Assembly (NCBI RefSeq): GCF_000238335.3
Contig: NZ_AHCB03000005.1
Span: forward strand, 1,550,001-1,614,000
From: Pseudoalteromonas marina
Lineage (GTDB): Bacteria; Pseudomonadota; Gammaproteobacteria; Enterobacterales; Alteromonadaceae
Reading direction: 5' to 3'
DNA length: 64,000 nucleotides
Position numbers and translations under genes: made by a program. Numbering within the stretch: position 1 is the stretch's first letter; the number at the start of each line of letters is the position of its first letter. The notes under the pieces were generated by a model. The model had not been told where the DNA came from and did not search any database. It saw only the letters and a list, made by a program, of their open reading frames with translations. Of this stretch, positions 1 to 8,837 are shown piece after piece.

Positions 1-273
1 TTGCTTTTGCTTCTTCTTCTGCTCTTTCAGTTCTTTGCTTTTTTCAAAGATGAACTTACCGTAGTCCATAACCTTACAAACAGGCGGCTCAGCGTTTGGG
101 CTAATCTCTACAAGATCAACACCCGCTGCATCAGCCATAGCTTGTGCGTCTTTTAATGACTGAATTCCAGCTTGTTCGCCGTCGATGTCGATTAAACGAA
201 CTTCTTGAGCTGTAATTTCTTCGTTAATACGATTTTTTTGAGCTGTTTGTTGCCCTTTCTTGCCGCCTCTAAT
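1..273 (-). CDS. infC: Translation initiation factor IF-3, N-terminal part
   Basis: IF-3 binds the 30S subunit, prevents early 50S joining and proofreads the start codon and initiator tRNA. The 91 codons present give [30 protein letters not shown] and [17 protein letters not shown], the hallmark of the IF-3 N domain, then the lysine-rich start of the linker; the C domain lies beyond the left edge. The start is an ATT codon at 271-273, eight bases after a GGAGG (282-286). In-frame TTG codons further upstream lie in or before that Shine-Dalgarno, so ATT is the sensible start. Use of AUU is the known basis of IF-3 autoregulation in E. coli: low IF-3 lets the poor start be used. thrS lies 74 bases upstream on the same strand, the usual thrS-infC-rpmI-rplT order. 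Confidence 0.95.
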   Translation of the reverse strand, partial: MRGGKKGQQTAQKNRINEEITAQEVRLIDIDGEQAGIQSLKDAQAMADAAGVDLVEISPNAEPPVCKVMDYGKFIFEKSKELKEQKKKQKQ

Positions 274-304
274 GGTACGTTCCTCCAAGAATATCAATAA
301 TATA

Positions 305-341
305 AGCGTGTAAATGGCTTTTAGTTACAGCCCTACACGCT
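305..341 (-). promoter_or_regulatory. Stem-loop between thrS and infC
   Basis: AGCGTGTA (305-312) pairs with TACACGCT (334-341), and inside it GGCT (316-319) pairs with AGCC (329-332), leaving a loop of nine bases. It lies after the thrS stop and before the infC Shine-Dalgarno on the transcript. No run of T follows it on the minus strand, so a simple terminator is unlikely. It may be a processing site or a control element for infC; the function is inferred from position only. Confidence 0.5.
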
Positions 342-347
342 CGATTT

Positions 348-2258
348 TTACTGTCGATTTTTAATCTCTTCGCTTATTTTAGCTACAAAGTCATCGACAT
401 TAAATTTACCCAGGTCTTCACCTGTTCGCGTACGAACCGCTACTTCTTGTTGTTCAACTTCTTTGTCGCCAACAACCAGTAAGTAAGGTATACGCTTTAA
501 TGTATGCTCACGGATTTTAAAGCCAATCTTCTCATTTCTCAAGTCAGCAGCGGCTCTAATTCCAAGTTTATTTAATTTTTGTACAATTTCGTGCACGTAA
601 TCTGCTTGTTTATCGGTAATATTCATAATTACCACTTGCTTTGGAGCAAGCCACGTTGGGAATAAACCAGCGTATTCTTCAGTTAAAATACCGATAAAGC
701 GCTCAATTGAGCCTAAAATAGCACGGTGTATCATAACTGGGGTGCGTCGTTCGTTGTTTTCAGCTACATAAGTAGCGCCTAAACGACCCGGAAGTGCAAA
801 ATCTAGTTGCACTGTACCACATTGCCACGCTCTGTCTAAACAATCGTACAAAGTAAATTCAATTTTAGGTCCGTAAAAGGCACCTTCACCTGGTAGGTAA
901 TCAAATTCAATGTCGTTTGCCTTAAGTGCATCAGCTAATGCAACCTCTGCTTTGTCCCAAATTTCATCGTCACCGATACGTTTTTCAGGACGCGTAGAAA
1001 GCTTAACTACAATTTTGTCAAAACCGAATGTTTCATAGGTATCATAAACCATCTTAATACACGCTGAAACCTCGTCCATTACTTGCTCTTCTGTACAGAA
1101 CACGTGAGCATCATCTTGTGTAAAGCCACGTACACGCATTAAGCCGTGTAAAGCGCCTGATGGTTCGTTACGGTGACAACAACCAAACTCGGCCATACGC
1201 AGTGGTAAATCACGGTACGATTTTAAACCTTGGTTAAAAATTTGCACGTGACCCGGGCAGTTCATTGGTTTTATAGCGTATTCACGTTTTTCAGACTCTG
1301 TGGTAAACATGGCGTCTGAGTATTTCTCCCAGTGACCAGATTTTTCCCATAAAGAACGGTCCATCATCATTGGACCTTTTACTTCTTCGTAGCTGTACTC
1401 ACGCAGTTTTTCACGAACAAACTCTTCAAGCTCGCGATAAATGCTCCAACCATCGTTATGCCAAAATACCATACCTGGCGCTTCTTCTTGCCAGTGCCAT
1501 AAGTCTAGAGCCTTACCAATACGGCGATGATCACGCTTTTCAGCTTCTTCTAAGCGTTTAAGGTACGCTTTAAGTTGCTTTTTATCACCCCACGCTGTGC
1601 CGTAAATGCGCTGTAACATTTTATTTTCAGAATCACCACGCCAGTACGCACCTGCTACTTTCATTATTTTGAAGTTTTGGCAGAATTTCATGTTAGGTAC
1701 ATGAGGACCACGACACATATCTACGTATTCTTCGTGGTGGTATAATCCTGGGCGATCATCTTTTGCAATGTTCTCGTCCAAAATTTCAATTTTGTATGTT
1801 TCGCCACGCGCTTCAAACGTATCGCGAGCTTCTTGCCAGCTTACTGTTTTTTTCACTACGTCATAGTTTGTTTTTGCAAGTTGCAGCATACGCTTTTCAA
1901 TGGCATCTAAGTCATCTTGTGACAAAGAATGATCTAAATCGATATCGTAGTAAAAGCCGTTATCAATAGTAGGGCCAATGGCCATTTTTGCTTCGGGGAA
2001 AAGTTGCTTAACCGCATGACCTATTAAGTGAGCACACGAGTGACGAATAATCTCAAGTCCGTCTTCATCTTTTGCTGTGATGATCTCAAGGCGTGCATCA
2101 TCATTAATTAGCTCACATGCATCAACACGGTCGCCATTAACACGACCAGCAATGGTTGCTTTGGCTAGGCCTGGACCAATATCGGTTGCAACATCAAGGG
2201 TACTTACAGGGTTTTCAAAACTACGCTGACTGCCGTCAGGAAGGGTAATAACTGGCAT
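348..2258 (-). CDS. thrS: Threonyl-tRNA synthetase
   Basis: Charges tRNA-Thr with threonine in the cytoplasm (class II synthetase). The 636 residues match the family's usual length of about 640. The order is TGS domain (about 1-62), the editing domain with HSCAHLIGH (His73, His77) and the CRGPH motif near 182, the catalytic core with KPMNCPGH (zinc-binding Cys near 334), the class II motif 2 region [15 protein letters not shown] and motif 3 around [16 protein letters not shown], then the anticodon-binding domain with [16 protein letters not shown]. The ATG has AAGGA a few bases upstream. E. coli ThrRS represses its own mRNA by binding tRNA-like hairpins in the leader; no clear mimic is visible here. 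It is the first gene of the thrS-infC operon. Confidence 0.98.
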   Translation of the reverse strand: MPVITLPDGSQRSFENPVSTLDVATDIGPGLAKATIAGRVNGDRVDACELINDDARLEIITAKDEDGLEIIRHSCAHLIGHAVKQLFPEAKMAIGPTIDNGFYYDIDLDHSLSQDDLDAIEKRMLQLAKTNYDVVKKTVSWQEARDTFEARGETYKIEILDENIAKDDRPGLYHHEEYVDMCRGPHVPNMKFCQNFKIMKVAGAYWRGDSENKMLQRIYGTAWGDKKQLKAYLKRLEEAEKRDHRRIGKALDLWHWQEEAPGMVFWHNDGWSIYRELEEFVREKLREYSYEEVKGPMMMDRSLWEKSGHWEKYSDAMFTTESEKREYAIKPMNCPGHVQIFNQGLKSYRDLPLRMAEFGCCHRNEPSGALHGLMRVRGFTQDDAHVFCTEEQVMDEVSACIKMVYDTYETFGFDKIVVKLSTRPEKRIGDDEIWDKAEVALADALKANDIEFDYLPGEGAFYGPKIEFTLYDCLDRAWQCGTVQLDFALPGRLGATYVAENNERRTPVMIHRAILGSIERFIGILTEEYAGLFPTWLAPKQVVIMNITDKQADYVHEIVQKLNKLGIRAAADLRNEKIGFKIREHTLKRIPYLLVVGDKEVEQQEVAVRTRTGEDLGKFNVDDFVAKISEEIKNRQ

Positions 2259-2615
2259 TATAAATCCTTACATACAGTGGTGACACCTACAATGTATCAC
2301 GTGTATTTTAAATAAAATTAAATGAGAATGACTCGACAACGCTCTTACGAATAAGCATTGACTATTTTTCGCCTAACAGGCTGATGTAGATGCTGAGTCT
2401 GCTCAACTACAAAAATATATTGTCGCGTGAGCGAGAAACAATTACAAGTTTAAAGGCGCTGTAATCAATGTTATTTTGCGTAAGTTTGTAAATATAGTTA
2501 AAAACGATGACAATTTTGAGAAATGCATAGTAAGAATTCACCTTATTGCTTATTCTCGCAATTTATTCGATGTTGCGTATAATACGCAACAATTAAGTTT
2601 TATTAGAGAACAGCA
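2259..2615. other. Divergent intergenic region, thrS to DUF3010 gene
   Basis: No credible coding region is seen. It must hold the promoters of thrS (leftward) and of the DUF3010 gene (rightward). The only clear structure is the palindrome at 2572-2590, listed separately. The remainder is AT-rich without obvious repeats. Confidence 0.6.
2572..2590 (+). promoter_or_regulatory. Perfect palindrome centred on a -10 box
   Basis: GTTGCGTATAATACGCAAC is a perfect 9+1+9 inverted repeat. A consensus -10 hexamer TATAAT (2578-2583) sits in its middle, and the DUF3010 gene begins 25 bases downstream of it. No good -35 is found at 16-18 bases, so an activator may be needed, or a repressor dimer may cover the -10. 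The role is inferred from position and symmetry. Confidence 0.55.
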
Positions 2616-3062
2616 ATGAGAACATGTGGTGTAGAAATTACCGGTAGTGACGTACTACTTTGTATTTTAAGTAAAGATAACGACGTTTTTGATATTCGCG
2701 ATGTGCGTCAAACACGTTTTACTTTAGGTAATGGTAACGACACTGAAATAATGCGCAAATTTCAATTTGATTTTGCAAAGCTAATGCAAGATTACCAAAT
2801 TGACTCTGTTGCCATTCGCGAACGCCAACCAAAAGGTAAATTTGCCGGCAGTGCGAAAGGCTTTAAAATGGAAACCGCTATTCAGCTCATTGAAAACCTA
2901 GATGTACGCGTATTCTCAACTACAGAGATTAAAGAGCAAGTTAAGCGTAATCCTATCCCTATTGCATTTGAGGAAACAGGCCTTAAAAAGTACCAAGAAA
3001 ATGCATTTGTTAATGCCTACGTATACATAATGAAAAAAACGTACCGTAGTGACGAAATGTAA
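2616..3062 (+). CDS. DUF3010 family protein
   Basis: A cytoplasmic protein of 148 residues with no signal peptide or membrane segment. The opening MRTCGVEITGSDVLLCIL looks like the first strands of an RNase H-like or actin-like fold, with an early acidic residue (Glu7), and SVAIRERQPKGKFAGSAKGFKMET is its most conserved-looking part. I place it in DUF3010, a family of marine and enteric gammaproteobacteria without a known function; a nuclease-like fold is only an impression. It is a single gene: its own palindromic promoter upstream, a strong terminator 30 bases downstream. The ATG at 2616 follows AGAGAACAGCA. Confidence 0.7.
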   Translation: MRTCGVEITGSDVLLCILSKDNDVFDIRDVRQTRFTLGNGNDTEIMRKFQFDFAKLMQDYQIDSVAIRERQPKGKFAGSAKGFKMETAIQLIENLDVRVFSTTEIKEQVKRNPIPIAFEETGLKKYQENAFVNAYVYIMKKTYRSDEM

Positions 3063-3092
3063 TTTAAAACGTTTAAAGTTTTTTAAATTATG

Positions 3093-3118
3093 AACGCGCC
3101 AATATGGCGCGTTTTTTA
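3093..3118 (+). terminator. Rho-independent terminator of the DUF3010 gene
   Basis: AACGCGCCA (3093-3101) pairs with TGGCGCGTT (3105-3113) around a three-base loop and runs into a T tract ending near 3118. Confidence 0.9.
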
Positions 3119-3247
3119 TTGCTACTATTTTACTGGCTATATCTTTACTTATAATACATTAGTCTAACCACCCTTCTTTTTGTCGACAATGTGTGTTTAT
3201 TTAGTTCCTAGTTTATGTAATACACACACATCGACACGGAGAAAAAC

Positions 3248-4981
3248 ATGCACACACTACATAAAACGGTTAAAGAAGTAGAAGTAATAAATTCACTACC
3301 GTTGTCCAAAAGCTATTTTAAAGGCTCACAAAATACACCTTTAACCAATAAAACCATTGGTGCCTACTTCGACTTCATTGTCGACAAAAACCCTAACTCG
3401 CTTGCGGTAGTGGTCAATCATCAAAACATTCGTTTAACATACAAAGAATTTCAAAAAGAGGTTAATCAACTCGCTATGGGGCTATTAGCCATCGGTGTTA
3501 AGCCAGGCGATCGGGTAGGAATATGGTCACCGAATAATATTCAGTGGTGCCTAACTCAATTTGCTACCGCAAAAATTGGTGCCATTATGGTTTGCATTAA
3601 CCCAGCCTATCGGCCAAATGAGCTTCAATATGCATTAAATAGCGTTGAATGTTCAACACTCATTACCGCTTCACAATTTAAAGGCAGCAACTATATAGAA
3701 ATGCTAAATAGTCTAGCGCCAGAACTTAAACATTGTGACAGTGGCAAGCTTTCAGCTAAAGCTCTTCCCAATCTTAAGAATGTAATTCGTATTGGTGATA
3801 ATGTAAGCGCTGGCATGTTTTCGTTTTCCGATATTATGCGTATGGCAACGCCAGCTCATGAGCTTGAACTTAATGCTATTGCTGCAAATTTAAATGCCGA
3901 TCAGGACATAAATATTCAATTTACTTCGGGCACAACAGGTAACCCAAAAGGCGCTACACTCACTCACAAAAACATATTAAATAATGCGCTTTTTGTTGGC
4001 GATTCTATGCATTTTACTGAGCACGACAAGCTTTGTATTCCAGTGCCTTTATATCATTGCTTTGGTATGGTTTTAGGTAGTCTGTTATGCGTTACTAAAG
4101 GTGCCGCAGCCATTTATCCGAGTGATTCGTTTGACGCCAAAACAACGCTTGATGTAATTGAACAAGAAGGTTGTACAGCATTGCACGGTGTTCCCACTAT
4201 GTTTATTAGTCAACTTGAGCTCAGTACCTTTAATGAATATGACTTAAGGTCACTCAGAACCGGTGTTATGGCAGGCTCTACTTGCCCCGAACAAGTCATG
4301 CGAAAAGTCCAAACACAAATGAATATGCATCAGGTATTAATTGCCTATGGGCAAACTGAATGCAGCCCAATCAATAATATAACCGAAACTGATTCATCAA
4401 TAGAGCGCCAAGTAACAACCGTTGGCCGTGCCCTTGCACATACTGAGGTTAAAATTATTGATGAACTGGGTAACATTCAAAAAATAGGTTTACCCGGTGA
4501 AGTATGCTCCAAAGGCGTAGGAACAATGCGCTGCTATTGGAATGACGAAGAAAAAACAAAAGCCACCATAGATAGTGACGGCTGGCTTCATTCAGGCGAT
4601 TTAGGTGTTATGGATAGCGAAGGATTTGTGAGTATTGTTGGGCGAATTAAAGACATGATTATCCGTGGTGGTGAAAACGTTTACCCTCGAGAAATTGAAG
4701 AGGTGCTTTATACCTATCCAGGCATACAAGACGCCGCTGTATTTGGTATCAGCGATGAAAAATACGGTGAAGAAGTGTGTGCGTGGATCCAACCAAAAGA
4801 AGATACAACACTCGATGAACAAGCGATCCGTGCATTTTTACAAGACAAACTCGCCTACTTTAAAATGCCTCGGTATATTCGTTTTGTAGAGAGTTACCCT
4901 ATGACAGTGACAGGCAAACTACAAAAGTTCAAAATGCGAGAACAAATGCAAGAAGTATTATCCAGTAAATTATTTTCATAA
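3248..4981 (+). CDS. Acyl-CoA synthetase (AMP-forming), ACSF2-like
   Basis: Adenylates a fatty or carboxylic acid with ATP and transfers it to CoA. The 577 residues carry the large AMP-binding domain (about 35-465) and the small C-terminal domain (about 475-570). Visible motifs are the phosphate-binding loop FTSGTTGNPKG near 226-236, AYGQTECSP, GWLHSGDLG, GRIKDMIIRGGENVYPREIEE and the catalytic lysine in TGKLQK (Lys557). No signal peptide or membrane segment is seen. The N-terminus and motif spelling resemble the medium-chain ACSF2/YngI group, but the substrate cannot be read from the sequence. The ATG follows a GGAG. Terminators lie on both sides, so it is transcribed alone. Confidence 0.88.
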   Translation: MHTLHKTVKEVEVINSLPLSKSYFKGSQNTPLTNKTIGAYFDFIVDKNPNSLAVVVNHQNIRLTYKEFQKEVNQLAMGLLAIGVKPGDRVGIWSPNNIQWCLTQFATAKIGAIMVCINPAYRPNELQYALNSVECSTLITASQFKGSNYIEMLNSLAPELKHCDSGKLSAKALPNLKNVIRIGDNVSAGMFSFSDIMRMATPAHELELNAIAANLNADQDINIQFTSGTTGNPKGATLTHKNILNNALFVGDSMHFTEHDKLCIPVPLYHCFGMVLGSLLCVTKGAAAIYPSDSFDAKTTLDVIEQEGCTALHGVPTMFISQLELSTFNEYDLRSLRTGVMAGSTCPEQVMRKVQTQMNMHQVLIAYGQTECSPINNITETDSSIERQVTTVGRALAHTEVKIIDELGNIQKIGLPGEVCSKGVGTMRCYWNDEEKTKATIDSDGWLHSGDLGVMDSEGFVSIVGRIKDMIIRGGENVYPREIEEVLYTYPGIQDAAVFGISDEKYGEEVCAWIQPKEDTTLDEQAIRAFLQDKLAYFKMPRYIRFVESYPMTVTGKLQKFKMREQMQEVLSSKLFS

Positions 4982-4990
4982 TGTAAACTT

Positions 4991-5027
4991 GCCCAGCATG
5001 ACACAATATAAATGTTGGGCCATTTTT
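4991..5027 (+). terminator. Terminator between convergent genes
   Basis: GCCCAGCAT (4991-4999) pairs with ATGTTGGGC (5012-5020), with one G-U pair, followed by CATTTTTA. It ends the acyl-CoA synthetase transcript and overlaps the stop codon of the convergent diguanylate cyclase gene. Confidence 0.75.
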
Positions 5028-6108
5028 ATATGTAATCTTTAATTACTTTATTTTTACCTGTATTTTTTGCTTTGTACATCGCTTTATCGGCTACAGATAG
5101 CAATGCTTTAATGTCTGGACAAAGGGCGGAAAAATCAGCTACGACAACGCCAGCAGAAACAGTTACACGTTTAAATGTTGAGTATTCGTGACTTATCGTA
5201 TTTGTAGCAAAGAGATTGGGTAAATCATCAAGCCAGTCTAAATTATTTTGATCTAAAATTTTAACTAAGATAAATTCTTCACCACCAAATCTAACAACGA
5301 TATCTGCCTGGAGTTCTTTTAATCGGCTCGCAACATCAATGAGTATGTTATCGCCATCTAAATGCCCGTAATTATCGTTATATTTTTTAAAGTCATCGAT
5401 ATCAACCATAGCAAGCGCTAGCGACTGAGATGGCTTTATTTGATTCATTAAGCGTTTACATTCTGAGTCAAAACTGTGTCTATTATATAACCCCGTTAGT
5501 TGATCAATGTTTGCTTTTTGTGTTTCAACAAGCTCAGCTTCATATTGTTTACGTAAAAGTATATCCAGTTGATATTGAATACAAGCCATTACAATCACAA
5601 TGCTAATGTAAAAGTAAAGGCTCCATATTATTGGCGTGGATGAAAACAAATGAACACTTAGAAGGCTTAACCCCGTAATTGTCCATAAAATAAGTTTATG
5701 GCCTAAATGAAGCATGGGTATTGCAGAAAAGGAAGCCACTACAAGCATTGGCCCTCCCTCGTTTAAATAACCATATAATCCAACAAAGGACCAAAATAAA
5801 TACCCAAATAAAACACAAAATAAAACGCCATAAGCAAAACAACGATAATGTAAGTATTTTGCCTTTAATTTATTGTTTACATAAACCAATACAAACGACA
5901 AACAAACCATCGATAGTCTTAAAACATTAATGACAGAGTATAAAGATTGCTCATCATTCAACCACGAAAGAATAACCAAAATCGTTAAAAATAAAGCAGC
6001 TAAATACAAGGCTATATTAGCAAAGTGAACGGTGCTTTTATTAAGTTGATGCTGGAAGTCTTTTTCTTTGTCGGGTGGAAAATAAAATGTTGAGGGTATT
6101 AATTGCAT
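5026..6108 (-). CDS. Membrane diguanylate cyclase (GGDEF)
   Basis: Makes cyclic di-GMP from two GTP. Residues about 28-190 form five or six hydrophobic segments (for example IALYLAALFLTILVILSWL), a membrane sensor of no recognised family. The GGDEF domain follows with QLTGLYNRHSFD, the metal/GTP motif DIDDFKKYNDNYGHLDGD and the active-site loop FGGEEF near 275. The inhibitory I-site (RxxD five residues before GGEEF) reads LQAD, so the arginine is missing and classical product inhibition is unlikely. The start ATG has AAGGA upstream. It stands alone, tail to tail with the acyl-CoA synthetase gene. The signal it senses is unknown. Confidence 0.9.
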   Translation of the reverse strand: MQLIPSTFYFPPDKEKDFQHQLNKSTVHFANIALYLAALFLTILVILSWLNDEQSLYSVINVLRLSMVCLSFVLVYVNNKLKAKYLHYRCFAYGVLFCVLFGYLFWSFVGLYGYLNEGGPMLVVASFSAIPMLHLGHKLILWTITGLSLLSVHLFSSTPIIWSLYFYISIVIVMACIQYQLDILLRKQYEAELVETQKANIDQLTGLYNRHSFDSECKRLMNQIKPSQSLALAMVDIDDFKKYNDNYGHLDGDNILIDVASRLKELQADIVVRFGGEEFILVKILDQNNLDWLDDLPNLFATNTISHEYSTFKRVTVSAGVVVADFSALCPDIKALLSVADKAMYKAKNTGKNKVIKDYI

Positions 6109-6282
6109 TCTAAATTCCTTTTTGTATTTTCGTTACCTGGAAATAGCGAACTTAAAACGGATATGATTGTGTTTTTATGACACTTGGTTTTTAATGCACT
6201 TAGATTGGTTTAGCAAAGTTAACTTTTAAATATTATCGCTAAGTTAGATTAATTACAATCTTAGTAAACACTTATAATGACT

Positions 6283-6319
6283 GGCTTAAAAACGTTGTTT
6301 TTCACAACGTTTTTAAGCC
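6283..6319. terminator. 16-bp perfect hairpin downstream of yehS
   Basis: GGCTTAAAAACGTTGT (6283-6298) and its exact complement (6304-6319) flank a five-base loop. It follows the yehS stop on the minus strand. The runs of A and T are inside the stem rather than after it, so it may act as an mRNA 3' end stabiliser as well as a terminator. Confidence 0.65.
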
Positions 6320-6336
6320 AAAATAATTATTAGCAA

Positions 6337-6798
6337 TTATTCAGGGCGGTGTTGTTGCTGTACACCGGTTAAAAATAAACGAAGTATTTGATCGTTACAC
6401 ACCCGGTAATGCTTGTTGTCTACTTTACGAGAAAACGCACTTAATTCGTGTTTGCTTAAATCAAAATCAACCAATGCAAGCGTGGCTATTACATCTTCAG
6501 CCTTCATGTTTAAAGCAATGCGTAACTTCATAAAAATAATATTATTATTGAGCTTACTCTCTGGTATTGGCTGTACACCCTCGCGTTTGCCTCGTTTGGT
6601 ATTAATAAACCCGTTCAAAAAGGTAGCAAACTCAGTGTCTGAAATTTTAACAAACTCTTGCTCGCCCTCTTTTGTTAACCACGCAATGACTTGCTCTGTT
6701 GTTACTGTAGCCTCTGCCGCAGCAAAAATGCCAACCACGGCAGTATCTGTTAAATTAAAGGTATAGCGAAGACGGCGTAAAATATCGTTATTTGTCAA
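6337..6798 (-). CDS. yehS: YehS family protein (two DUF1456 repeats)
   Basis: A cytoplasmic protein of 153 residues made of two DUF1456 units: residues 1-70 (NNDILRRLRYTFNL ... FLNGFINTKRGKR) and about 84-150 (NNNIIFMKLRIALNM ... CNDQILRLFLTGV). Both start with an Asn-rich N-(D/N)-x-L/M-(R/K)-(R/K)-LR motif, and the whole aligns by eye with E. coli YehS. The family's function is unknown. The start is TTG (6796-6798), five bases after AGGAAA; no better ATG is nearby. It appears to be a single gene closed by the hairpin at 6283-6319. Confidence 0.88.
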   Translation of the reverse strand: MTNNDILRRLRYTFNLTDTAVVGIFAAAEATVTTEQVIAWLTKEGEQEFVKISDTEFATFLNGFINTKRGKREGVQPIPESKLNNNIIFMKLRIALNMKAEDVIATLALVDFDLSKHELSAFSRKVDNKHYRVCNDQILRLFLTGVQQQHRPE

Positions 6799-6904
6799 AG
6801 TGATTTCCTGAGTAAGGTTTTAAATAGATAAGCAATAGCGCCCACTATTAAATGAGCGCGTAGTTTAGCAGCTTTACAAACCCGCCCCTATTGTTTTAGT
6901 AAGG

Positions 6905-8149
6905 TTAATTACCCAGCACCTTTGCCGGATCGACTCGCGTAGCCTGCCATGCGGGATAAATAGTCGCAAAAATAGCAAGTACGAATGTTGCAATTACTGT
7001 AATGCCGATGTCTTCGAGCACAAGCTTACTAGGTAAAAATTCTATAAAATAAACCCCTTCAAGCGGATTAGCACCCATTAGCTGGCTCAGCCAAGCAAAT
7101 AATTCACTTATGTTTAATGCTAATACAACACCAATGAACGAGCCAAGTAAGACACCCACAAACGCTTGCGTTAATCCCTGCATTACAAAGGTTGCTAAAA
7201 TAGTGCTGTCTTTAGCGCCCATTGTTTTTAAAATTGCGATATTGCCTTCTTTTTCACGCACTTCCATTACAAGAGAAGACACAATATTAAAACTCGCAAC
7301 AGCAATAATTAAAAACACAACAATATAAACAATGGTACGAACCATTTGTATATCTTGATATAAGCTACCTTGTGTTCTAAACCAACTAGAAATATAGACA
7401 TAATCGCTAATGGTTTGACCTACATTAAGCGCTATTTGATGCGCTGAAAACACATCATCAACACTTAACCTTAAACCTGTAACTTGGGTTTCGTCGTAGC
7501 CAAGTGTTTGCTGCGCTTTGCTTAAATGTATAAAAGCAGCCGTGCTGTCAATTGGGCCGCCCATTTCAATAACACCTGCAAGGCTCAGGGTAACGCGTTT
7601 AGGTGCTAATAACTGACCACCTGCTTGCCCAACCTGAGGAATTAGCAAAGTAATATTGTCGCCCACTTTTGCGTCAAGTTGCTTTACTATTTGTTGGCCT
7701 AAAATAACCTCTTCAGAAGATAATTGGCTCACTAATTTACCTGTTCCAAACTGGTTAACTGCAGAAACATTGCCCTCATAAGAAGGGCTAACACCGCGTA
7801 TTTCGACCGCTTTTAATTGGCTTTTATACTGCGCCATACCATTAACCGCGATAAATGGGGCTGCTCCCGTTACATGCGGCTGACTTTCTATATTAGCTAC
7901 TTTTAGCTGCCAATTAGCAATAGGTCTGCTTGGTGCAACATATTCAACCTGAGGTACTACGCTTAGTAAACGATGGACTAATTGTTGTTCAAAGCCGTTA
8001 ATTACTGAAAGGGCAACAATTAAAACAGCGACCCCCAATAAAATACCTATAGTAGACGCTTTAGCTATAAAACTAACAAACCCGTTTTTTTCGTCTTTAT
8101 GACCTGAGTATGCTCTAAAACGTTTACTTAAAAATGCACTAAGCAACAT
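6905..8149 (-). CDS. lolE: Lipoprotein-releasing system permease LolE
   Basis: Inner-membrane subunit of LolCDE, which extracts mature outer-membrane lipoproteins and hands them to LolA. The 414 residues show the LolC/E layout: one membrane helix near 28-50 after FVSFIAKASTIGILLGVAVLI, a large periplasmic domain (about 50-270), then three helices (about 275-300, 320-345, 380-400) with the FtsX-type motif VREKEGNIAILKTMGA and the ending YPAWQATRVDPAKVL. It is the third gene of the operon and overlaps lolD by 11 bases, implying translational coupling. I call it LolE rather than LolC because it comes last, as in E. coli. Confidence 0.9.
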   Translation of the reverse strand: MLLSAFLSKRFRAYSGHKDEKNGFVSFIAKASTIGILLGVAVLIVALSVINGFEQQLVHRLLSVVPQVEYVAPSRPIANWQLKVANIESQPHVTGAAPFIAVNGMAQYKSQLKAVEIRGVSPSYEGNVSAVNQFGTGKLVSQLSSEEVILGQQIVKQLDAKVGDNITLLIPQVGQAGGQLLAPKRVTLSLAGVIEMGGPIDSTAAFIHLSKAQQTLGYDETQVTGLRLSVDDVFSAHQIALNVGQTISDYVYISSWFRTQGSLYQDIQMVRTIVYIVVFLIIAVASFNIVSSLVMEVREKEGNIAILKTMGAKDSTILATFVMQGLTQAFVGVLLGSFIGVVLALNISELFAWLSQLMGANPLEGVYFIEFLPSKLVLEDIGITVIATFVLAIFATIYPAWQATRVDPAKVLGN

Positions 8150-8837
8150 ATTGTGACTCTTTTACCGATAGTTTACCGTCATCTAAGTAAGCTATTTTAC
8201 CTAGTTTATCAGCAAGCTCTAAATCATGAGTTACCACTACAAAGCTCGTGTTTAAACTCTGGTTTAGCTCATTTATTAAATCATAAATTTTAATCGCATT
8301 TTGCTTGTCTAAATTACCTGTTGGCTCATCAGCAAGAACCAACGCAGGTTTAGTAACCAAAGCACGGGCAATAGCAACTCGTTGACGTTCTCCTCCTGAA
8401 AGTGCAGAAGGTTTATGATCACTTCGATGTGCAAGACCCACTTTTTCAAGCATGTCGAGCGCCTGTACTTTTGCTTCTTTTGCCGTTAAGCCCTTTATTA
8501 ACAAAGGCATTGCTACATTTTCTACAGCACTAAACTCCATCAATAAATGGTGAAACTGATAAATAAAACCTAAATTTTGGTTTCTAAAAGCTGCTTGTTC
8601 AGTACGAGATAACTTAGCAACTTCTTGGTTTTTAATTTTAGCAACACCTGCAGTGGCAGTATCAAGCGTACCGAGTATATGCAAAAGCGTACTTTTACCA
8701 GAACCAGAACTACCTACAATAGCAAGCATTTCACCTTGCTGTAGCGCTAAATCTACGCCCTTTAGCACTTCAACTTGGTTGTTGCCATCTTGGTATACTT
8801 TGCTTAAATTTTCACAACTAATTACTAAATTATTCAT
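8139..8837 (-). CDS. lolD: Lipoprotein-releasing ATPase LolD
   Basis: Cytoplasmic ATPase that drives LolCDE. The 232 residues carry Walker A GSSGSGKST (42-50), the Q-loop in LGFIYQFHHLL with the LMEFSAVENVAMPL stretch typical of LolD, the signature LSGGERQR, Walker B VLADEPTGNLD and the H-loop VVTHD. It overlaps lolC by eight bases upstream and lolE by eleven downstream, a tightly coupled three-gene operon. The ATG is at 8835-8837. Confidence 0.95.
   Translation of the reverse strand: MNNLVISCENLSKVYQDGNNQVEVLKGVDLALQQGEMLAIVGSSGSGKSTLLHILGTLDTATAGVAKIKNQEVAKLSRTEQAAFRNQNLGFIYQFHHLLMEFSAVENVAMPLLIKGLTAKEAKVQALDMLEKVGLAHRSDHKPSALSGGERQRVAIARALVTKPALVLADEPTGNLDKQNAIKIYDLINELNQSLNTSFVVVTHDLELADKLGKIAYLDDGKLSVKESQYVA

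Noticed and set aside
2259-2340. tRNA-Thr-like operator in the thrS leader
   Set aside because: Only weak pairing (TACAT/ATGTA) was found and no anticodon-like loop in a convincing stem.
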